From GWA1-40-21 sp038078215 (lineage in GTDB: Bacteria > Patescibacteriota > Minisyncoccia > Phycocordibacterales > GWA1-40-21), in assembly GCA_038078215.1 (NCBI GenBank), contig JBBUED010000028.1:1-25417 (forward strand): a DNA stretch of 25,417 bases. Direction: 5' to 3'. Shown piece after piece: positions 20,901-25,417 of this stretch. The stretch's first letter is position 1, and the number at the start of each line of letters is the position of its first letter. A program made the translations under genes and the position numbers. The notes under the pieces are model-generated. The model ran no database searches and was not told the DNA's origin. It saw only the letters and a list, made by a program, of their open reading frames with translations.

Positions 20901-21482
20901 CTACGATCTACTCTTTCCTATTTTAAAAAGTTTTTTTGCCCACTTATCTTTTTTCTCTTGGGAAATATTTTTTAGAGGCCCGATTTTCAAAATCCGAACG
21001 GGTGAAAATCCGGCGAATTTCAGAACTCCTCTTTTTATTTCATTAGTGGAATCGCCCATAAAAATTCTAGTGATTACAGGGTGAGAATCGGAAGCAACCG
21101 CTACCAAAGCTGATCTTCCTTTGAGTCGCTTAATCCAACCGAAACCATTTTTATTAAAATTGAAAGCGAACCCGGGTAGCCACATTCTGTCAAACATGCC
21201 TTTGAGCAGAGCTGGCATTGTTGACCACCAGCTTGGATAGAAAATTACGAAATGATTGCACCATTTAATATTTTCTTGAACCATTACGAGATCCGGTTCA
21301 AGCGTCTGTATTTCTTTGTATCCTTTATGGAGAATGGGATCAAATTTCAGATCGCCGATATTGACCCTTTTTACTTCGTGTCCCGCTTCTCTCGCGCCTC
21401 TTTCGTAAGAATCCGCAAAATAACCTGACTTTGTTTCTTTGTCCGGATGCCCGAGAAGGATAAAAATTTTCTTTTTCACCAT
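20901..21482 (-). CDS. Flavodoxin-fold NAD(P)H dehydrogenase (quinone), MdaB/KefF-like
   Basis: This 193-residue protein matches the flavodoxin-like-2 quinone oxidoreductases, which carry FMN or FAD and reduce quinones by two electrons. Landmarks: the N-terminal strand and phosphate-loop region KIFILLGHPDKETKSGYFA, the mid-domain FVIFYPSWWSTMPALLKGMF (78-97) followed by DRMWLPGFAF, both strongly typical of the family, and LVAVASDSHP. It has no membrane segment. Family members protect against quinone or electrophile stress or regulate potassium efflux; no partner is present here. It lies 77 bp downstream of rplU on the same strand and converges on the LOG-family gene. The ATG at 21482 has no clear Shine-Dalgarno or close -10. 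Confidence 0.9.
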   Translation of the reverse strand: MVKKKIFILLGHPDKETKSGYFADSYERGAREAGHEVKRVNIGDLKFDPILHKGYKEIQTLEPDLVMVQENIKWCNHFVIFYPSWWSTMPALLKGMFDRMWLPGFAFNFNKNGFGWIKRLKGRSALVAVASDSHPVITRIFMGDSTNEIKRGVLKFAGFSPVRILKIGPLKNISQEKKDKWAKKLFKIGKSRS

Positions 21483-21559
21483 AAAGAAGCTGATTTGCTT
21501 TCTATTAAATTTTTAAACTCCGATACGAGTTTATATAAAAACTGAATCTTATAATTTAT

Positions 21560-21880
21560 TTACACAATAGCCGCGATTTTCACTTTGAAAAAAGGCTGTC
21601 TGTGCCCGTTCTTTTTGTAGTATCTGCTTTTCTGTTTATATTTTATGACGGTCACTTTCTTCGCTCTGCCTATTTTTTCAAGCACTGCTTCAACTTTGGC
21701 GCCGTCTATGTAAGGCGTTCCGATAGTGGTAGCATCTTTGCCGTTATCCACAAGCAAGACTTTATCAAAGGTGATTTTATCGCCTTCTTTGTATTCACCA
21801 AGTATCTTCTCAATGTTTACGCTTTCGCCAACTGATACTTTATATTGCTTTCCGCCTGTTTTTATAACCGCAAATTCCAT
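21560..21880 (-). CDS. rplU: 50S ribosomal protein L21
   Basis: The 106-residue product has the full L21 length. It begins MEFAVIKTGGKQYKVSVGES, the family signature, and contains GDKITFDKVLLV, IGTPYIDGAKVEA and the basic C-terminal loop KKVTVIKYKQKSRYYKKNGHRQPFFKVKI that contacts 23S rRNA. In most bacteria rpmA (L27) follows directly; here the next gene downstream is a quinone oxidoreductase, so rpmA must lie elsewhere. The upstream region contains ATATTCGCGCGTTA (21897-21910), sharing nine bases (ATTCGCGCG) with the arsR palindrome, and then the second 78-bp repeat. Confidence 0.98.
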   Translation of the reverse strand: MEFAVIKTGGKQYKVSVGESVNIEKILGEYKEGDKITFDKVLLVDNGKDATTIGTPYIDGAKVEAVLEKIGRAKKVTVIKYKQKSRYYKKNGHRQPFFKVKIAAIV

Positions 21881-21950
21881 AATTACTATATTTTACATAT
21901 TCGCGCGTTAAATGCAACAAGTTAAAGTTATCAAGTTTATAAAGTTCGTA

Positions 21951-22028
21951 AAGTTTATAAAGCGAGGAAAAGAAAGATTCTAAATATTTTTATCTCCCGG
22001 CATTTAACTTTATAAACTTTATAACTTT
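21951..22028 (-). repeat. 78-bp dispersed intergenic repeat, copy 2 (inverted relative to copy 1)
   Basis: Its reverse complement aligns to 19437-19514 with 10 mismatches and no gaps. It is flanked on both sides by more ATAAAGTT/AACTTTAT words, so the whole gap 21918-22040 can fold into a long imperfect hairpin. It lies between rmuC and rplU. A fragment with GGTTATAAAGTTTATAAAG recurs at 23157-23175. Confidence 0.85.
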
Positions 22029-22041
22029 CTACTTTACAAAC

Positions 22042-23109
22042 TTATTCCTCTTCCGGCTTATCAATCGGCAGGGCTTCAAACGCGGAAGTTATTCCTGTAA
22101 TCCTCATCACATCTTTGTCAATTTTTTTAAACTCTTTGCCGGACGCGTTGAAATGGTTGACTGTCGTTGTCAAAGAATTCCCGAGTTTTTGATGATATTC
22201 TTCGTAGCTCCTCAAATGCTTTTGCAAATCTTCAACATTCTTTCTTATTTCTTTAGCGGATTCCTCTATCTGAAGCGCTTTGAGTCCTTGAAGCACGGTC
22301 TGGAGATACGCCAAGAAAGAAGTCGGCGAAACGATAATGACATGCTTTTCCTTGAACGCGTATTCAATCAAGTCCCTAGTATTCACCTTAACGGCGCCGA
22401 CTTGCGCCACGAGCAAATCATAATAAATAGCTTCGTGAGGAATGAACATAAAAGCAAAATCCATCGTCCCCTCGGACGGCTTCACATATTTTGAAGTTTC
22501 GTCAATCCTGTTTTTTAGGTCGGCTTTGAAAGCTTTTTCCAGCCGCTCTCTTTCAGCCGGATCTTTTTCTTCACTCAAACGATTGTAATTTTCCAGAGAG
22601 AATTTTGAATCAATAGGTATAACCTTGTCTTTCACGAAAACCGCCGCGTCCACGATTGTCCCGTCCTTGAACGGATATTGCATTTGATAACTGCCAGGCG
22701 GAAGAACATTTTTAAGCAAAGTTTCCAAATAATACTCGCCCAGAATTCCCCGTTGTTTCGGATTTTTCAAAATATCTTGAAGGGATTGAAGCTGGTCGGC
22801 GAAAGACACGACTTGCTTGTTTGTCTCATCAAGGCGGGTGAGCCTCTCCGTAATGTCTCTGATTATTTTTGACGATTCGGCCGATTGGAAACGGATGGAT
22901 TCGTTCACCTGCTTCGCTGACTCTCCGAGTTTGTGGTCAACTGTCCTTGAAAGCTCGTTGATCTGTTCCAAGAGAAGCTTGAAGCCGGTTTCATCTGCTC
23001 CTTTTTCCGGTTCCTTTTTGCTTCTAATGGCAAATCTAATAAAGAAGACATTAAAAATCCCGATAAGAAATAAAATTACCAATAAAATTACAATCAATTG
23101 GTTAGACAT
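22042..23109 (-). CDS. rmuC: RmuC-family protein (putative DNA recombination/limiting nuclease-like)
   Basis: RmuC proteins limit inversions at short inverted repeats and share a restriction-nuclease-like core. The 355-residue product (E. coli about 475) has one N-terminal membrane helix (about 4-26, LIVILLVILFLIGIFNVFF), a coiled-coil stretch (about 40-115, ISELSRTVDHKL-like heptads: LLEQINELSRTVDHKLGE), then the RmuC domain with KQRGILGEYYLETLL, DAAVFVKDKVIPIDSKFSLENY (the core D...DSK motif) and FMFIPHEAIYYDLL. The C-terminal third is again helical. A perfect extended -10 (TGA-TATAAT) ends 6 nt before the ATG, predicting a leaderless mRNA. It stands upstream of rplU on the same strand, separated by the second 78-bp repeat. 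Confidence 0.93.
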   Translation of the reverse strand: MSNQLIVILLVILFLIGIFNVFFIRFAIRSKKEPEKGADETGFKLLLEQINELSRTVDHKLGESAKQVNESIRFQSAESSKIIRDITERLTRLDETNKQVVSFADQLQSLQDILKNPKQRGILGEYYLETLLKNVLPPGSYQMQYPFKDGTIVDAAVFVKDKVIPIDSKFSLENYNRLSEEKDPAERERLEKAFKADLKNRIDETSKYVKPSEGTMDFAFMFIPHEAIYYDLLVAQVGAVKVNTRDLIEYAFKEKHVIIVSPTSFLAYLQTVLQGLKALQIEESAKEIRKNVEDLQKHLRSYEEYHQKLGNSLTTTVNHFNASGKEFKKIDKDVMRITGITSAFEALPIDKPEEE

Positions 23110-23115
23110 TTGGAC

Positions 23116-23124
23116 ATTATATCA
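23116..23124 (-). promoter_or_regulatory. Extended -10 of rmuC, leaderless geometry
   Basis: TGA-TATAAT on the minus strand is a full match to the extended -10 and ends 6 nt before the rmuC ATG. Confidence 0.6.
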
Positions 23125-23156
23125 ATACAAACTTAAATGTGATAGTATTGTTGGAA

Positions 23157-23267
23157 GGTTATAAAGTTTATAAAGGGAAGCTTTTTAGCTTGTAGCTTGT
23201 TAGGGAAGAAGCAATTAAAAATTATTTCTTGTCTAAAAAACTAATAAGCTATTATTCTAATAAGCTA
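23157..23267. repeat. Tandem-word intergenic region between rmuC and yqeY
   Basis: The gap contains GGTTATAAAGTTTATAAAG (23157-23175, shared with the 78-bp element), TAGCTTGTAGCTTGTTAG (23186-23203) and two exact copies of CTAATAAGCTA (23241-23251 and 23257-23267). The AGCTTGTTAG words are near reverse complements of the CTAATAAGCT words, so the region can fold on itself. No clear gene or standard promoter is visible. Confidence 0.55.
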
Positions 23268-23276
23268 ACAAAAAAT

Positions 23277-23726
23277 ATGTTGAGCAAACAAATCAAAGAA
23301 GAAGTTAAAATAGCTCTGCTTTCCAAAGACACTGTTCGCTTGAGCGTTTTGCGCGGACTTCTTGCCGCTTTCACTAACGAACTGGTCGCAACCAAGAGGA
23401 AACCGCAAGAAGAACTTTCCGACGAAGAAATAATCGCCGTAATCAGAAGAGCGGTTAAACAAAGAAAAGATTCTATTGAACAATTCAGAAAAGGCGGACG
23501 CGAAGAATTGGCCAAAGCGGAAGAAGACGAACTTAAAATTCTTGAGGCTTACCTGCCAAGAATGATGGACAAAAACGAAGTAAAGAAAAAAGTTGAAGAG
23601 ATGAAAGCAAAGCTCGGCATTGCCGACAAATCAAAAATCGGCCAGCTTATCGGCGCGACAATGAAAGAACTGAAAGGTCTCGCCGACGGCGGAGATGTAA
23701 AAGAAGCCGCTGAAAGTCTTTTCTGA
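23277..23726 (+). CDS. yqeY: YqeY/GatB-tail family protein
   Basis: YqeY proteins are small helical proteins related to the tail domain of the GatB and GatE amidotransferase subunits, and are thought to bind tRNA or assist tRNA-dependent amidation. The 149 residues match the standard length. Typical segments: MLSKQIKEEVKIALLSKDTV followed by RLSVLRGLLAAFTN, then AVIRRAVKQRKDSIEQFRKG, EEDELKILEAYLPRMM (the ILexYLP motif), IGQLIGATMKEL and LADGGDVKEAAESLF at the end. The ATG at 23277 fits the family N-terminus; an upstream in-frame TTG would add residues not found in relatives. It converges with the glycosylase gene. Confidence 0.93.
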   Translation: MLSKQIKEEVKIALLSKDTVRLSVLRGLLAAFTNELVATKRKPQEELSDEEIIAVIRRAVKQRKDSIEQFRKGGREELAKAEEDELKILEAYLPRMMDKNEVKKKVEEMKAKLGIADKSKIGQLIGATMKELKGLADGGDVKEAAESLF

Positions 23727-23762
23727 CTTGGAAACGAAACATCCAAGTTGCTAAGTTGCTTC

Positions 23763-23799
23763 ATTAGTCACTTGGAAGTCCAACTTCCAAGTGACTAAT
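23763..23799. terminator. 17-bp perfect hairpin between convergent genes
   Basis: ATTAGTCACTTGGAAGT (23763-23779) and its exact reverse complement (23783-23799) are separated by CCA. It lies 36 nt after the yqeY stop and overlaps the last codons of the glycosylase gene. There is no strong T-tract on either side, so it may be an mRNA-end structure or a dispersed palindrome rather than a classical terminator. Confidence 0.6.
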
Positions 23800-24316
23800 C
23801 GGATAGCTTAAACCGATAATCTTTTTTTGCCCAAATCGGTCCGGCGTAGTCTACGCCGATTCTGGCCGTTCGTTTTATTTTTTTCTTATCTACTGACTCT
23901 CCCCTGTCTTCAAACCAAAGACCGGTTTCAACGGAAGCTTTTTTGCCGTTTAATTTTTTGTCTATCTTTAAAAATTTCGTGAGCTTGCCCGGTCCGCTTA
24001 TGTCGCCCGCGCCTCTTATCAAAATTGCAGCCGGATAATGTTCTTTGCCAGTCACGACATTCAACATATTGTGCATCCCGTAAACCAGATAGATATACCA
24101 ATTGCCCGCATCGCCGAACATTACTTTGTTTCTATCCGTTTTTCCTTTGCTCGCGTGGGACGCCTTATCATCAAAGCCGTCGTAAGCTTCAACTTCATTT
24201 ATTCTAAGCGTGATTTCTTTTCCGTTCACTTTTCTTATCAAATATTTACCAAGCAGATTTTCTGCAACCTTCAACGCGTCATCTTCAAAAAAGTTTTTGC
24301 CTAATATTTTTCGCAT
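23795..24316 (-). CDS. 3-methyladenine (alkylpurine) DNA glycosylase, AAG/MPG family
   Basis: This base-excision repair enzyme removes alkylated purines by flipping them into its pocket. The 173-residue protein has the family landmarks: FFEDDALKVAENLLGKYLIR near the N-terminus, the catalytic-region motif RINEVEAYDGFDDKASHA (E42 region and H55), GNWYIYLVYGMHNMLNVVTG (72-91) with the aromatic pocket, PAAILIRG, and the DNA-binding SGPGKLTKFL (106-115). The C-terminus ARIGVDYAGPIWAKKDYRF is also typical. The ATG at 24316 is chosen because a perfect TATAAT lies 9 nt upstream, inside the alternative frame from 24334. It adds a second DNA repair function to the window, separate from the uvr block. 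Confidence 0.95.
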   Translation of the reverse strand: MRKILGKNFFEDDALKVAENLLGKYLIRKVNGKEITLRINEVEAYDGFDDKASHASKGKTDRNKVMFGDAGNWYIYLVYGMHNMLNVVTGKEHYPAAILIRGAGDISGPGKLTKFLKIDKKLNGKKASVETGLWFEDRGESVDKKKIKRTARIGVDYAGPIWAKKDYRFKLSD

Positions 24317-24325
24317 ACGATTGCC

Positions 24326-24331
24326 ATTATA
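24326..24331 (-). promoter_or_regulatory. Consensus -10 of the glycosylase gene
   Basis: TATAAT on the minus strand ends 9 nt before the ATG at 24316, allowing at most a few nt of leader. It directly follows the mlaA terminator. Confidence 0.55.
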
Positions 24332-24335
24332 CAAT

Positions 24336-24382
24336 AAAAAAAATGGAGCTCGTACTGCAATAATATTGCAGATAGACGAGCT
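24336..24382 (-). terminator. Rho-independent terminator after the mlaA-like gene
   Basis: On the minus strand, outer arms AGCTCGT/ACGAGCT (24376-24382 and 24347-24353) enclose an inner hairpin CTGCAAT/ATTGCAG (24355-24371), and eight T's follow (24343-24336). This is the best intrinsic terminator in the right half of the window. Confidence 0.88.
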
Positions 24383-24425
24383 ACATTGTAAAACAATGCG
24401 AACTAGATTAGTTTATTGGCAATTC

Positions 24426-25175
24426 TTACTCCATCATCTTCTTTTCCCTGTTCTTCGCGTAAGCGTCTTGAAGGGCGATATAAGGGTCAATGGCTGGCTC
24501 TGTAATGCGCTCGTATGCCTTGCCTTTATCTTCGGCATCGTTCACGGTCTCACCGGCATAGGTACCCGCGCTTTCAATAGGCGCCAAATAGAAGAAGGAG
24601 ACCCAGCTTAGCAGGTTTAATCCCGCATCAACAATGCGTCCAGCCGTGTCACGGACATTGGAAGGACCGAAAAAAGGCCACACGATATAAGTGCCGGGCT
24701 TTATTTTGCCTTTACCCAATGTCTGCCCGAAATCTCTTTCTTCTTTTTTAAGGTGGAACAATTTTTTTGACGGGTCCCATAAGCCGCCGACTCCGACCGT
24801 GCTATTTATCACTAAACGCGCTATCTCTTTCCCCGCGCCTTTAAATTTCCCTTGAAACAAGCAGTTGATAAGTCGTACTGGCGTTTTTATATTGGAAAAG
24901 AAATTTCCAACGCCTGTTCTCGCCACCGGCGGCACTATAGAAGTATATCCGGTATTGATAGGTTTAAAAAAATACCGGTATATTTTGTCATTAAACGCAA
25001 ACATCGCTCTGTTAAAAGGCTCCCATGAATCTTTTATGTGAGCCGTCTCGCCTCCCATTTGTTCCAATACTGCCGTATTATCGACAGTTGAATCTATTTG
25101 CGCGTCTACCGCGCTGACAATACGAATGCCAACGGACAACGAAACAGCAAATAATACAATCCGCAATATTCTCAT
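24426..25175 (-). CDS. mlaA: MlaA/VacJ-family protein without a lipobox
   Basis: MlaA is the outer-membrane component of the Mla system that returns misplaced phospholipids from the outer to the inner membrane. The 249-residue product has the family core: WEPFNRAMFAFNDKIYRYFF, GVGNFFSNIKTPVRLINCLF followed by QGKFKGAGKEIARL, FVINSTVGVGG-like VINSTVGVGGLWDP, DFGQTLGKG, YIVWPFFGPSNVRDT and DPYIALQDAYAKNR. The N-terminus MRILRIVLFAVSLSVGIRIV followed by SAVDAQ is a cleavable signal peptide but contains no cysteine, so unlike E. coli MlaA it would not be a lipoprotein. GGAGGG lies 8 nt before the ATG at 25175. Its own strong terminator follows. Presence beside Patescibacteria-like genes is unexpected, since those cells are thought to lack an outer membrane. 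No other mla gene is in view. Confidence 0.9.
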   Translation of the reverse strand: MRILRIVLFAVSLSVGIRIVSAVDAQIDSTVDNTAVLEQMGGETAHIKDSWEPFNRAMFAFNDKIYRYFFKPINTGYTSIVPPVARTGVGNFFSNIKTPVRLINCLFQGKFKGAGKEIARLVINSTVGVGGLWDPSKKLFHLKKEERDFGQTLGKGKIKPGTYIVWPFFGPSNVRDTAGRIVDAGLNLLSWVSFFYLAPIESAGTYAGETVNDAEDKGKAYERITEPAIDPYIALQDAYAKNREKKMME

Positions 25176-25206
25176 CAATCCAACCCTCCAAAAAATATCA
25201 ATTTGA

Positions 25207-25249
25207 CTAAAATAAAATGCATTTGCGACTCAACAAATTAGCCTCCTTT
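25207..25249 (-). other. Unused strong Shine-Dalgarno with a possible leader mini-ORF upstream of mlaA
   Basis: AAAGGAGG on the minus strand (25242-25249) is followed after 5 nt by TTG at 25236, opening a 9-codon frame that stops at 25207 (LLSRKCILF). A 15-codon frame from the ATG at 25222 overlaps the mlaA start as TGATG. One may be a leader peptide, or this may be a remnant of an older start. The rest of 25250-25417 shows AT-rich sequence with TGACTGACT words and no supportable gene. Confidence 0.3.
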
Positions 25250-25417
25250 GTCTAATCTAAATATTTAAAAGACCAAAAAAATAATATGACTGACTATTTC
25301 TGACTGACTTATCATTTTTCTTTTAATTATTGTTATCATTCAGCAATCAAAAAGTCAATATTTGATATGTACCCCTTTTAGTAGACATTCTCGAAACCCA
25401 CAACCCACACTTTTTTG

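Noticed and set aside
21918..22040. CRISPR array
   Set aside because: The repeated ATAAAGTT words are only 8-10 bases, irregularly spaced, with no spacer-sized unique segments and no cas genes.
25332..25358. Sigma-70 promoter of mlaA (TTGACT and GATAAC on the minus strand)
   Set aside because: The spacing is 15 bp and the -10 match is weak; not strong enough to list as a feature.

Overview
The window looks like a chromosomal segment of a small-genome, AT-rich bacterium, most likely from the Patescibacteria (candidate phyla radiation), Parcubacteria-like. This is an inference from protein style: the YchF N-terminus, a UvrC that ends right after its nuclease domain, a short RmuC, a membrane-anchored carboxypeptidase-regulatory-like protein with a VCPVQ motif, and many genes that seem to be transcribed without a leader. 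No rRNA or tRNA gene and no CRISPR array was seen. One gene argues against a simple reading: an MlaA/VacJ family gene at the right edge, because that family normally serves a Gram-negative outer membrane.

Layout. 1-4300: the 5' part of ychF (minus), a small two-helix membrane protein (plus), a cytoplasmic C39-like peptidase (minus), a Glu/Leu-type dehydrogenase (plus), a membrane-anchored beta-sandwich protein (minus) and an ArsR-type regulator (minus) framed by two copies of a perfect 12-bp palindrome. 4395-11279: a nucleotide excision repair block on the minus strand, uvrB, then an HExxH metalloprotein gene, then uvrA-uvrC. A 37-codon acidic microprotein gene sits on the opposite strand upstream of uvrA.

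11418-16019 is the stand-out region: four tightly spaced plus-strand genes (gaps 31, 25 and 22 bp) with a candidate promoter, strong Shine-Dalgarno sites and a Rho-independent terminator. They encode a kinase-fold protein with degenerate catalytic residues, a von Willebrand A domain protein with an intact MIDAS, a very divergent adenylosuccinate-synthetase homologue, and a protein with an N-terminal SAM-like domain and a long helical region. Base composition and arginine codon choice (CGN rather than AGA/AGG) differ visibly from the neighbours, which suggests horizontal acquisition. I do not know a named system with this gene set. My working hypothesis is a signalling or conflict module built around a nucleotide-ligating enzyme.

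16090-25417: a large protein with a C-terminal nucleotidyltransferase domain (minus), tgt, a membrane-anchored FKBP isomerase, a LOG-family nucleosidase (plus), a flavodoxin-fold NAD(P)H oxidoreductase, rplU, rmuC, yqeY (plus), a 3-methyladenine glycosylase and an MlaA-like gene. Intergenic gaps carry dispersed repeats, including a 78-bp element present twice in opposite orientation, and several long hairpins.

Two translation-start styles coexist. Nine minus-strand genes have a -10-like hexamer ending only 6 to 9 nt before the start codon, which predicts leaderless or nearly leaderless mRNAs. The four-gene cassette, the two small plus-strand genes and mlaA have Shine-Dalgarno sequences instead.
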